A DNA stretch of 6,876 bases from the NCBI GenBank assembly GCA_017645985.1, contig JAGCNK010000146.1, positions 1 through 6,876 on the forward strand, read 5' to 3'. A program made the translations under genes and the position numbers. This document shows, piece by piece, positions 1 to 6,454 of the stretch. The notes beneath the pieces are model-generated. The model did no database searches, had not been told where the DNA came from, and worked only from the letters and a program-made list of their open reading frames with translations. This stretch comes from Bacteroidales bacterium. GTDB lineage: Bacteria > Bacteroidota > Bacteroidia > Bacteroidales > UBA3824. Numbering within the stretch: position 1 is the stretch's first letter; every line of letters starts with the position of its first letter.

Positions 1-1
1 C

Positions 2-307
2 AGAGTGTTCTACACACGCGCCGTATATGCCAACATATTCTTCACCGACCACCGTCAAGGCATGCTCACCGACCGTGGAATGGTATACATAGTTATGGGT
101 CCGCCGCAAATGATGGCAATCACCAGCAAAGCAGAAATTTGGACCTATCGCGACCGTGAAGAAAATCGCAAAATCAAATTCGTATTTCGCAAGCGACAAA
201 CCACACTCACCACACCTGAATACCGTCTTTACCGAAGCACAGAATTTAAGCCCTATTGGGATCTCGCCGTTGACACTTGGCGAAAAGGTAACATTTACAC
301 TTTCTAA
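2..307 (+). CDS. GWxTD-domain protein, C-terminal part (5'-truncated by window edge)
   Basis: This is the last ~101 codons of a longer gene: the frame is open to the window edge, with an Arg codon at 2-4. The GTG at 5 is therefore an internal Val codon, not a start. The visible protein carries the core of the GWxTD domain found at the C-terminus of Bacteroidota proteins of unknown function: RVFYTRAVYAN, then GMLTDRGMVYIVMGPP, an EIWTY segment, a basic strand (KIKFVFRKRQ) and the closing AVDTWRKGNIY before the stop at 305-307. The family is generally predicted to be exported, but the N-terminus that would carry a signal peptide is outside the window. The signature Trp is replaced by Met (GMLTD instead of GWxTD). 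No biochemical function is known to me. No intrinsic terminator follows, so some read-through toward pckA is possible. Confidence 0.82.
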   Translation, partial: RVFYTRAVYANIFFTDHRQGMLTDRGMVYIVMGPPQMMAITSKAEIWTYRDREENRKIKFVFRKRQTTLTTPEYRLYRSTEFKPYWDLAVDTWRKGNIYTF

Positions 308-356
308 ATTTAACAAATTCTTAAAAACAGCAAGAGCAAAAAAACAAAATTTTAAC

Positions 357-364
357 TAAATTTG
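357..364 (+). promoter_or_regulatory. Candidate -7 promoter element for pckA
   Basis: TAAATTTG matches the Bacteroidota -7 consensus TAnnTTTG exactly and would give a leader of about 38 bases before the ATG at 408. No TTTG lies at the expected -33 distance; the region upstream is A-rich. An alternative reading uses the TTTG at 361-364 as the -33 box with a poor -7 (CAATTTTA, 384-391, 19-base spacing), but the leader would then be only about 11 bases. Confidence 0.4.
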
Positions 365-407
365 CATTGTTTACTATAGAAAACAATTTTAAAATAAATA
401 CTTAAAA

Positions 408-2021
408 ATGAGTAAATTAGATTTAACTAAGTACGGAATTACAGGTTCAACTGTAATCGCACACAATCCTTCTTACGAAGAACTCTACAAAGCAGAAGTT
501 AACCCCGCTCTCGAGGGTTACGAAAAAGGTCAGAAAACAGAACTCGACGCTGTTAACGTTATGACCGGTATCTTCACTGGCCGTTCACCTAAAGACAAAT
601 ACATCGTTGACAACGACGAAAGCCACAACAATGTATGGTGGACTTCTGACGCTTACAAAAACGACAACCACCCCATGAGCGAAGACGTTTGGGCTAAAGT
701 TAAAGAAATCGCAAAAAAAGAACTCTCTAACAAAAACCTTTACGTTGTTGACGCATTCTGCGGTGCTAACGAATCTACTCGTCTTGCTGTAAGATTCATC
801 GTAGAAGTTGCTTGGCAGGCTCACTTTGTTGAAAACATGTTCATCCAGCCTACCAAAGAAGAACTCGAAAACTTCGAACCCAACTTCGTTATCTACAACG
901 CTTCTAAAGCTAAAGTTGAAAACTATAAAGAACTCGGCCTCAACTCTGAGACTTGCGTTGCATTCAACACCAAGAGCCGCGAACAAGTTATCATCAACAC
1001 TTGGTACGGTGGTGAAATGAAAAAAGGTATGTTCTCTATGCAGAACTACTACCTCCCCCTCAAAGGCATCGCTTCAATGCACTGCTCTGCCAACACCGAT
1101 ATGGAAGGCAAAAACACCGCTATCTTCTTCGGTCTTTCTGGCACAGGCAAAACCACCCTTTCTACCGACCCCAAACGTCTCCTTATCGGTGACGACGAGC
1201 ACGGTTGGGACGACGAAGGCGTATTCAACCTCGAAGGCGGATGCTACGCTAAAGTTATCAACCTTTCTAAAGAAAACGAGCCCGACATCTACGGCGCTAT
1301 CAAACGCAACGCTCTCTTGGAGAACGTTACTGTTGACGGCAACGGCAAAATCGATTTCGCTGACAAGAGCGTAACAGAAAACACTCGCGTTTCTTACCCG
1401 ATCGACCACATCAAAAACATCGTTAAGAAAGTTGCTGGCAAGAGCGCTGGTCCTGCTGCAAAGAACGTTATCTTCCTTTCAGCTGACGCATTCGGTGTTC
1501 TTCCTCCCGTATCTATCCTTACTCCCGAACAAACTCAGTACTACTTCCTCTCTGGCTTCACCGCTAAATTGGCTGGTACAGAGCGCGGCATCACCGAACC
1601 CACCCCGACCTTCTCGGCTTGCTTCGGTCAGGCATTCCTCGAACTCCACCCCACCAAATATGCTGAGGAACTCGTTAAGAAAATGAAAAAATCGGGTGCT
1701 AAGGCTTACTTAGTTAACACTGGTTGGAACGGTACCGGCAAACGTATCTCTATTCCTGACACACGTGGTATCATCGACGCTATCCTCGACGGATCAATCC
1801 TCAAGGCTGAAACCAAGAAGATTCCTTTCTTCGACTTCGAAGTTCCCACCGCACTTCCCAAAGTTAATCCCGCAATTCTTGACCCCCGCGACACTTACGC
1901 CAACGCTTCTGAATGGGAAACAAAGGCAAAAGACCTCGCTGGCCGTTTCATCAAGAACTTTGCAAAATACACCACCAACGAAGCCGGCAAGGCACTCGTT
2001 GCTGCAGGTCCTAAATTGTAG
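408..2021 (+). CDS. pckA: Phosphoenolpyruvate carboxykinase (ATP)
   Basis: This cytosolic enzyme interconverts oxaloacetate + ATP with phosphoenolpyruvate + CO2 + ADP. In fermentative Bacteroidota it often runs in the carboxylating direction, feeding succinate formation. The 537 residues match the usual ~540 of the ATP-dependent family. Visible motifs in order are GRSPKDK (58-64, substrate-binding Arg59), WYGGEMKKG (199-207, Tyr200 and metal-binding Lys206), MHCSAN with metal-ligand His225, the P-loop GLSGTGKTT (242-250, Lys248), LIGDDEHGW (259-267, metal-ligand Asp262/263), the EGGCYAK block (276-282) and NTGWNGTGKRISIPDTR near 437-453. All catalytic landmarks known from the E. coli enzyme are present. 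The ATG at 408 is the first start after an in-frame stop at 390-392. Codon choice is strongly biased (GCT, GTT, TCT, CGT/CGC), unlike the downstream genes, which suggests high expression. It is apparently monocistronic: a strong terminator follows within 35 bases. Confidence 0.98.
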   Translation: MSKLDLTKYGITGSTVIAHNPSYEELYKAEVNPALEGYEKGQKTELDAVNVMTGIFTGRSPKDKYIVDNDESHNNVWWTSDAYKNDNHPMSEDVWAKVKEIAKKELSNKNLYVVDAFCGANESTRLAVRFIVEVAWQAHFVENMFIQPTKEELENFEPNFVIYNASKAKVENYKELGLNSETCVAFNTKSREQVIINTWYGGEMKKGMFSMQNYYLPLKGIASMHCSANTDMEGKNTAIFFGLSGTGKTTLSTDPKRLLIGDDEHGWDDEGVFNLEGGCYAKVINLSKENEPDIYGAIKRNALLENVTVDGNGKIDFADKSVTENTRVSYPIDHIKNIVKKVAGKSAGPAAKNVIFLSADAFGVLPPVSILTPEQTQYYFLSGFTAKLAGTERGITEPTPTFSACFGQAFLELHPTKYAEELVKKMKKSGAKAYLVNTGWNGTGKRISIPDTRGIIDAILDGSILKAETKKIPFFDFEVPTALPKVNPAILDPRDTYANASEWETKAKDLAGRFIKNFAKYTTNEAGKALVAAGPKL

Positions 2022-2051
2022 TTAAGCAATTTTGACATAGTATTAAATTAG

Positions 2052-2090
2052 ATCCCTCCGCGGCAAACAGCTGCGGGGGGATTTTTTTTG
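2052..2090 (+). terminator. Intrinsic terminator of pckA
   Basis: An 11-bp GC-rich stem (2054-2064 paired with 2070-2080, two G-T wobbles) closes a 5-base loop AAACA and is followed by a T-run at 2082-2089. The two A-T pairs at the stem base extend it further. It lies 30 bases after the pckA stop, so it separates pckA from the aspartokinase unit. Confidence 0.93.
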
Positions 2091-2135
2091 TTAAAAAATC
2101 ATTTTTTTATATACAGAATAATTTTTTTTAATAAA

Positions 2136-2170
2136 TTTGAGCGGTAAAAAACTAAAAGGAATTATATTTG
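2136..2170 (+). promoter_or_regulatory. Promoter of the aspartokinase-thrC unit
   Basis: TATATTTG at 2163-2170 is a perfect TAnnTTTG -7 element, followed by C as is common in this phylum. A TTTG at 2136-2139 may serve as the -33 element, but the spacing of 23 bases is a few longer than the usual 19-21. Transcription would start near 2177, leaving a short A/T-rich leader of about 38 bases with no leader peptide or attenuator hairpin. Confidence 0.6.
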
Positions 2171-2214
2171 CAAATTATTTAATAAAGGAATAATTACAAT
2201 CTCAAAGTCCACAG

Positions 2215-3585
2215 ATGAAAGTTTTAAAATTCGGAGGAACATCGGTTTCCACAGTAGAAACAGTAAAGAATATCAGTGCGATATTAAAGAAAACAGATGA
2301 AAATCAGATAATTGTATGCTCTGCGCTGAGCAAGGTAACCAACATGCTCGAAGAGGCTGCCGACAAGGCGTCGAAACGCGATATGTCATACAAGGACATC
2401 TGCACCCAGATAAAACAACGTCACCACGACTTCATCGACCAGCTTTTCAGCAGCGACGAGCAGGGCGATTTGAAACAGACCATCGACACCCACATCGCCA
2501 ACCTTGAAAAAGTGTTGGACGCTATATCTATGCTCAACGAACTGTCGCAGAGAGCATACTATATCATTGTTAGTTTCGGTGAAAAAATGTCAAACGCCAT
2601 TATCTATCAATATCTTACCATCCACAATGGCAGCGTAGGATATTTGGATTCGTCGGAAGTGATCGTCACCAAGTTTGAAAACGGCAAGGAAGACGTAAAC
2701 CGCTCGCAGACATACAAAAACATTGCGGCAGCTTACAATCCCGAATACAAAATCACCGTAGCTCCCGGTTTCATCTCCAAGAACGAAAAAGGATACGCCA
2801 CCACTCTCGGACGTGGCGGAAGCGACTTTACAGCAGCACTTTACGCAGCTGCATTGAAAGCCGACCTGCTTGAAATCTGGACCGACGTAAGCGGCATTTA
2901 CACCGCCGACCCGCGCAAGATCAAAAACGCACGTCCGCTCGAAAAAATGTCGTACCGCGAGGTTCTCGAGCTCTCAAACCTCGGCGCAAAAGTTATCTAC
3001 GCGCCAACAGTTAAGCCCGTGCTCGACGCCAACATTCCTATGGTGATACTCAACACATTCTATCCCGACGAGAAAGGAACATTGGTAACCACCGGCACCG
3101 ACACAAAAACTCCAGTGAAGTCGTTCTCAACAATGGACAACATCGCAATGCTCTCGTTCACAGGCACAGGACTTGTAGGCACCAGCGGTATCGCAGGACG
3201 CTTGTTCAACGCTCTCAAAGACGTAAACGTGATTATCATTTCGCAGGCTTGCAGCGAGATGGCTATCAACATAGTAATCAACGAGAAAGACGCCGACAAA
3301 GCAGTAGAGGCCATCAACAAGGAGTTCGACTTTGAAATCAAAGGCAAAAAATGCATCCTCCCCATCAAGGCCGAAGTTGGCTACTCGATACTCGCAATGG
3401 TGGGCGAAGGTATGAAAAACGCCGCCGGAGTTACTGGCAAGGCATTCACAGCCTTGGGCGAAAACAACATCAACATCCACCTTATTGCACAAGGCAGTTC
3501 GGAAATCAACGTTTCGATAGTAATCAAGAGCAGCGACGCTCAGAAGGCACTCGAAGTGCTCCATAACAAATTTTTCAACGAGTAA
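2215..3585 (+). CDS. Aspartokinase, monofunctional, ThrA-like with two ACT domains
   Basis: It phosphorylates L-aspartate to 4-phosphoaspartate, the committed step toward lysine, threonine and methionine. The start is fixed by the canonical N-terminal KFGGTS motif at residues 5-10, and an in-frame stop lies at 2191-2193. The kinase domain (about 1-295) shows VSFGEKMS (119-126), the substrate/ATP loop TTLGRGGSD (196-204) and TDVSGIYTADPR (223-234). Two ACT-type regulatory segments follow (about 308-375 and 388-455). They carry IISQACSE (341-348) and IAQGSSE (424-430); the Gln residues (344 and 426) correspond, from memory, to the two threonine-sensing Gln of plant aspartokinase-homoserine dehydrogenase. 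The sequence resembles the kinase half of bifunctional ThrA, but it ends after the ACT region at 456 residues with no homoserine dehydrogenase. Threonine feedback inhibition is an inference. It is co-transcribed with thrC, 10 bases downstream. I leave the symbol empty because lysC and thrA are both used for such proteins. Confidence 0.95.
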   Translation: MKVLKFGGTSVSTVETVKNISAILKKTDENQIIVCSALSKVTNMLEEAADKASKRDMSYKDICTQIKQRHHDFIDQLFSSDEQGDLKQTIDTHIANLEKVLDAISMLNELSQRAYYIIVSFGEKMSNAIIYQYLTIHNGSVGYLDSSEVIVTKFENGKEDVNRSQTYKNIAAAYNPEYKITVAPGFISKNEKGYATTLGRGGSDFTAALYAAALKADLLEIWTDVSGIYTADPRKIKNARPLEKMSYREVLELSNLGAKVIYAPTVKPVLDANIPMVILNTFYPDEKGTLVTTGTDTKTPVKSFSTMDNIAMLSFTGTGLVGTSGIAGRLFNALKDVNVIIISQACSEMAINIVINEKDADKAVEAINKEFDFEIKGKKCILPIKAEVGYSILAMVGEGMKNAAGVTGKAFTALGENNINIHLIAQGSSEINVSIVIKSSDAQKALEVLHNKFFNE

Positions 3586-3595
3586 GAGATTAGAA

Positions 3596-4894
3596 ATGAA
3601 ATACATAAGCTCACGCGACAAAAACCACAAAGTATCTTTTGAGGAAGCGGTAAAACGCGGACTCGCACCCAACAAGGGTCTCTATATGCCCGAACAGTAC
3701 GTTCAGATGGACAACGACTTCTGGGCAAACCTTTTTGACATGAGCCTCCCCGAGATAGGATACTATGTGGGCAAAAAATATGTTGACGGCGAAATTCCCG
3801 ACAGCGACTTCAAAGCTCTCTGCGACGAAGTGCTCAATTTCGACATTCCGCTCGTAATGGTAAGGGACAACGTTTACTCGTTGGAACTTTTTCACGGTCC
3901 CACCTGCGCTTTCAAAGACGTGGGAGCAAGATTTATGGCTCGCTGCCTCGGCTATTTCTCTCAGAAAAACAAAGAGAAGACCGTGATTCTCGTGGCCACA
4001 TCGGGCGACACCGGCAGCGCGGTGGCAAGAGGTTTCTTAAACGTTCCCGGAGTGGACGTTATCATCCTCTACCCCAGCGGCAAGGTAAGCGAAATTCAGG
4101 AGAAACAGCTCACCACCAACGGCGGCAACATCACCGCACTGGAAGTTAACGGCGTGTTCGACGACTGCCAAAGACTTGTAAAAACAGCCTTCGCAAATTT
4201 CGACACCAAAAACCGTTTCCGCCTCACATCGGCAAACTCGATCAACATTGCACGCCTCATTCCGCAGAGCTTCTACTACTATTACGCTGTGGCTCAGGCC
4301 AAAGACTACGACACAGCCATCTGCGTGCCGAGCGGCAACTTCGGCAACCTCACCGGCGGCATACTCGCTTGGAAATCAGGACTTCAGGTAAAACAGTTCG
4401 TAGCCGCCACCAACATCAACGACACCGTTCCAAACTATTTGGAATCAGGCATATACACACCCAAGCCGTCGAAACAGACCATTTCAAACGCAATGGACGT
4501 AGGCGACCCCAGCAACTTCGAGCGTCTGGAAATCATCTTCGACCGTGACTCTAACAAAATGCACCAAACCATTGAGGGTTACAGCTTTACCGACGACCAG
4601 ACACGCAAAAAGATGCAGCAGGTAAAAGACCTCTACGGCTACACACTCGACCCCCACGGCGCAGTAGGATACCTCGGTATCGAAAAATACCTTGCAACCA
4701 ACCCCGGCACCAAGGGCATTTTCTTGGAGACAGCACACCCAGCCAAATTCTTAGACGTGGTAAAAGACGTCACAGGAAAGGCACCCGACCTGCCGCAGAA
4801 TTTGCAAGAGTGCATGAAAAAAACCAAGCAGTCGATCAAAATTGACAATAAATATGAGGATTTGGCTCAAATTTTGACGGAGAAATATTTGTAG
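3596..4894 (+). CDS. thrC: Threonine synthase
   Basis: This PLP-dependent cytosolic enzyme converts O-phospho-L-homoserine to L-threonine and phosphate, the last step of the pathway. The 432 residues fit the bacterial/fungal-type family. The N-terminal domain opens with MKYISSRD and the typical GLAPNKGLYMPE segment (22-33). The PLP-binding lysine is Lys107 in HGPTCAFKDVGARF. The SGDTGSA segment (136-142) and PSGNFGN (245-251) supply phosphate- and cofactor-binding loops. The C-terminal part has DPHGAVGY and the LETAHPAKF block usual for the family. The start ATG is 10 bases after the aspartokinase stop, so translation is probably coupled within one operon. The gene keeps all expected motifs and has no frameshift. 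The homoserine kinase that would make its substrate is not encoded in the window. Confidence 0.97.
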   Translation: MKYISSRDKNHKVSFEEAVKRGLAPNKGLYMPEQYVQMDNDFWANLFDMSLPEIGYYVGKKYVDGEIPDSDFKALCDEVLNFDIPLVMVRDNVYSLELFHGPTCAFKDVGARFMARCLGYFSQKNKEKTVILVATSGDTGSAVARGFLNVPGVDVIILYPSGKVSEIQEKQLTTNGGNITALEVNGVFDDCQRLVKTAFANFDTKNRFRLTSANSINIARLIPQSFYYYYAVAQAKDYDTAICVPSGNFGNLTGGILAWKSGLQVKQFVAATNINDTVPNYLESGIYTPKPSKQTISNAMDVGDPSNFERLEIIFDRDSNKMHQTIEGYSFTDDQTRKKMQQVKDLYGYTLDPHGAVGYLGIEKYLATNPGTKGIFLETAHPAKFLDVVKDVTGKAPDLPQNLQECMKKTKQSIKIDNKYEDLAQILTEKYL

Positions 4895-4935
4895 GCGCAA
4901 AAAAAAGCCAATCTGAGTAACTTTAAAAACACAAC

Positions 4936-4955
4936 TTCCGTTTATAAACACGGAA
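4936..4955. repeat. Inverted repeat in the thrC-to-SiaB-like gap
   Basis: TTCCGT (4936-4941) and ACGGAA (4950-4955) form a perfect 6-bp inverted repeat around an 8-base spacer, and the inner GTTTATAAAC (4940-4949) is itself a 10-base palindrome. No T-run follows, so this is not a standard intrinsic terminator. It lies 42 bases after thrC and 46 bases before the next start. It could be a protein-binding site, an RNA hairpin that stabilises the thrC 3' end, or chance. No convincing promoter box was found in this gap; the best is TAACTTTA at 4918-4925 (7 of 8 to the consensus pattern, no properly spaced -33). Confidence 0.4.
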
Positions 4956-5001
4956 CTATAAAAGAAAAGTAATAAAAACCACCGCGTAAAAAGTAGGTAA
5001 A

Positions 5002-6153
5002 ATGTCAGGACAAGACACATCGCAACAAAACAAAATAGCATACCAACTAACGCAGTATGTATCCAACGACAGTCTTGAATACATCTACAGAGGTAATGTC
5101 AATTCGGCAATTGCCGAAAACATATTGTGCTTGGCCGAAAACAACATTGGTCAAAGCCGCGAAAAGATCCTTATCCGCAAACGTATCTACTTTATTATGG
5201 TGGAATGTCTGCAAAACATCACCCGTCACCAGGAAAAAATCACCGACCGAAGAAACGACAACGAAGGTCTCTTCATAATGCGCAAAAAGAAATTTGCGTA
5301 CTACATCACCTCGGGAAACCTGATCAAAAACGACACCATCGACAGCCTCAAAGAAAAAATCGAGAAAATCAACAACCTTGACGCCGAAAAACTCAAAGAG
5401 TATTCGCGCCAGGTGCTCGACAACGGCACATTCTCGTCGAAAGGCGGCGCTGGTCTCGGACTGATAGAGATGGCTCGCAAGTCGGGACGAAAATTCAGAT
5501 ACGAGTTTGTTAAGTTAGACGACGAATATTCATTCTTCTACCTGCACCTGAGCATACCTTACAACAAGGTACAGACCCAGGAAGAAGACCCTGAAGAGGA
5601 ACGCAAAGAATACGACCTGTGGTCGGTAAAGGATATTATCAAATTCCATAAGATACTCACCGACAACAACATACTGCTCAATTTCAACGGCGTGCTCAAG
5701 CAAGACAACCTCAAGAACTTGATGAGCATACTCAGCCGTCAGATTACCACATCCAAGGTGCTGAAAACGAGAGTTTACAGCTCGATGATCGAAATTTTGC
5801 AAAACATCCTGCAGCACGCCGACAACAAAGACGAGACTCAGGAAGGAGGCAACTACGGAATGTTTTTCATCAGCGAGGAGCAGGAACACCTCAAACTCTC
5901 CGCCGCCAACTACATCAAAAACGAAAAGATTGAAAAGCTGCGTCAGCTGATAGATTTTGCCAACAACACCGACAAAGACAAACGTCAGCAGCTCATCCGC
6001 AACGGCGAGCCCGGACACGGTTTTGCAACACTCGTCAACAAAAGCCACCATCCGCTTGAATACAGCTTCACCCCCATCGACAAGGCAACAAGCTTGTATT
6101 CAATCACTATCAGGCTCGAAAAAGACAGTGAGATAGACGACAACGCCCTGTAG
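5002..6153 (+). CDS. Tandem SiaB-family (DUF6272-like, GHKL-fold) protein kinase, two domains
   Basis: SiaB-type proteins are soluble GHKL-fold kinases. In Pseudomonas, SiaB phosphorylates the small protein SiaC, opposed by the PP2C-type phosphatase SiaA, in a partner-switching pathway. Domain 1 (about residues 20-187) has the N-box VECLQNITRH (67-76), the YYITSGNLIKN strand-loop (100-110), the glycine box KGGAGLGLIEMARKSG (147-162) and the closing YEFVKLDDEYSFFYLHLSIP. A charged linker (about 190-206) follows. Domain 2 (about 220-373) repeats the pattern with IEILQNILQH (263-272), AANYIKN (301-307) and NGEPGHGF (334-341). The family usually has one ~180-residue domain, so the 383-residue length fits a fused duplication. 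There is no signal peptide or membrane segment. The start ATG follows an in-frame stop at 4987-4989; an AGG at 4995-4997 lies close to it. The family call for domain 1 is strong. Domain 2 assignment rests on alignment to domain 1. Kinase activity and target are inferred. Confidence 0.87.
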   Translation: MSGQDTSQQNKIAYQLTQYVSNDSLEYIYRGNVNSAIAENILCLAENNIGQSREKILIRKRIYFIMVECLQNITRHQEKITDRRNDNEGLFIMRKKKFAYYITSGNLIKNDTIDSLKEKIEKINNLDAEKLKEYSRQVLDNGTFSSKGGAGLGLIEMARKSGRKFRYEFVKLDDEYSFFYLHLSIPYNKVQTQEEDPEEERKEYDLWSVKDIIKFHKILTDNNILLNFNGVLKQDNLKNLMSILSRQITTSKVLKTRVYSSMIEILQNILQHADNKDETQEGGNYGMFFISEEQEHLKLSAANYIKNEKIEKLRQLIDFANNTDKDKRQQLIRNGEPGHGFATLVNKSHHPLEYSFTPIDKATSLYSITIRLEKDSEIDDNAL

Positions 6154-6184
6154 CAAAAAAAATCATCAAAAAAATACCAAAAAA

Positions 6185-6216
6185 TTTGCACACGTTGTAA
6201 AAAAGCATTTACTTTG
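6185..6216 (+). promoter_or_regulatory. Promoter of the tRNA-Arg pair
   Basis: TTTG (6185-6188), a 20-base spacer and TTACTTTG (6209-6216) give a Bacteroidota promoter with one mismatch in the -7 box (T for A at its second position). The predicted start near 6222-6225 is about 10 bases before the first tRNA, as expected for a stable-RNA promoter. Confidence 0.65.
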
Positions 6217-6232
6217 CACCCGAAATCAGAAA

Positions 6233-6306
6233 GGCCTCGTAGCTCAACTGAATAGAGCATTTGACTACGGATCAAAAGGTTGTGGGTTTGAATCCCGCCG
6301 AGGTCA
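6233..6306 (+). tRNA. tRNA-Arg (anticodon ACG), first copy
   Basis: A complete 74-base cloverleaf: acceptor GGCCTCG / CGAGGTC with discriminator A, D-stem GCTC / GAGC, anticodon stem TTTGA / TCAAA around loop CTACGGA (anticodon ACG, read as ICG after deamination of A34), a 5-base variable loop, and T-arm GTGGG-TTTGAAT-CCCGC. It decodes CGU, CGC and CGA arginine codons. The 3' CCA is not encoded and must be added enzymatically. Thirteen bases separate it from the second copy, and both probably lie on one transcript. Confidence 0.96.
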
Positions 6307-6319
6307 CAAAAATTTCAAC

Positions 6320-6393
6320 GGCCCCTTAGCTCAACTGAATAGAGTATTTGACTACGGATCAAAAGGTTGCAGGTTTGAATCCTGCAGGGGTCA
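6320..6393 (+). tRNA. tRNA-Arg (anticodon ACG), second copy
   Basis: A complete 74-base cloverleaf with the same D-loop, anticodon arm and variable loop as the upstream copy: acceptor GGCCCCT / AGGGGTC, D-stem GCTC / GAGT (one G-T wobble), anticodon loop CTACGGA (anticodon ACG), T-arm GCAGG-TTTGAAT-CCTGC, discriminator A. No CCA is encoded. Differences from the first copy fall almost entirely in the acceptor and T stems and keep base pairing. A strong terminator follows directly. Confidence 0.96.
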
Positions 6394-6394
6394 C

Positions 6395-6424
6395 AAAGGA
6401 AACCAGACGGTTTCCTTTTTTTTT
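6395..6424 (+). terminator. Intrinsic terminator after the tRNA pair
   Basis: A perfect 7-bp stem, GGAAACC (6398-6404) with GGTTTCC (6409-6415), closes a 4-base loop AGAC and is followed by nine T (6416-6424). Three upstream A (6395-6397) can extend the stem with the first T. It starts two bases after the tRNA discriminator base, so it should end the tRNA transcript. Confidence 0.94.
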
Positions 6425-6454
6425 GCCATATATCAAAAAAAATAAGCGTAAATA

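Noticed and set aside
5..7. GTG as a start codon for the first gene
   Set aside because: The frame is open to the window edge and the GTG lies inside a conserved domain, so it is an internal Val codon.
585..986. Antisense open frame of 133 codons within pckA
   Set aside because: It lies wholly opposite a certain gene, its translation is Phe/Val-rich as expected from the complement of pckA codons, and it has no recognisable motif.
2091..2130. Additional A/T tracts after the pckA terminator as a second terminator or origin-like element
   Set aside because: The A-run/T-run palindrome at about 2093-2108 leaves almost no loop and has no GC stem; simple AT-rich spacer is the better explanation.
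2171..2214. Threonine attenuator or riboswitch before the aspartokinase
   Set aside because: The leader is only about 40 bases, contains no Thr-rich leader peptide and no stable hairpin.
3127..3675. Antisense open frame of 182 codons across the aspartokinase-thrC junction
   Set aside because: It overlaps two certain genes on the other strand, shows shadow-like composition and no domain.
4895..4912. GGC...GCC around an A-run after thrC as a terminator
   Set aside because: Only a 3-bp stem with a long A loop and no T-run; it cannot act as an intrinsic terminator on the + strand.
5530..6051. Antisense open frame of 173 codons within the SiaB-like gene
   Set aside because: Val/Phe/Leu-rich complement of a lysine- and asparagine-rich coding strand; no promoter or motif.
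6233..6393. Near-identical 50-base repeats as a possible integration (att) duplication or CRISPR-like array
   Set aside because: Both repeats are complete tRNA cloverleaves with compensated stem changes, and no integrase or spacer series is present.
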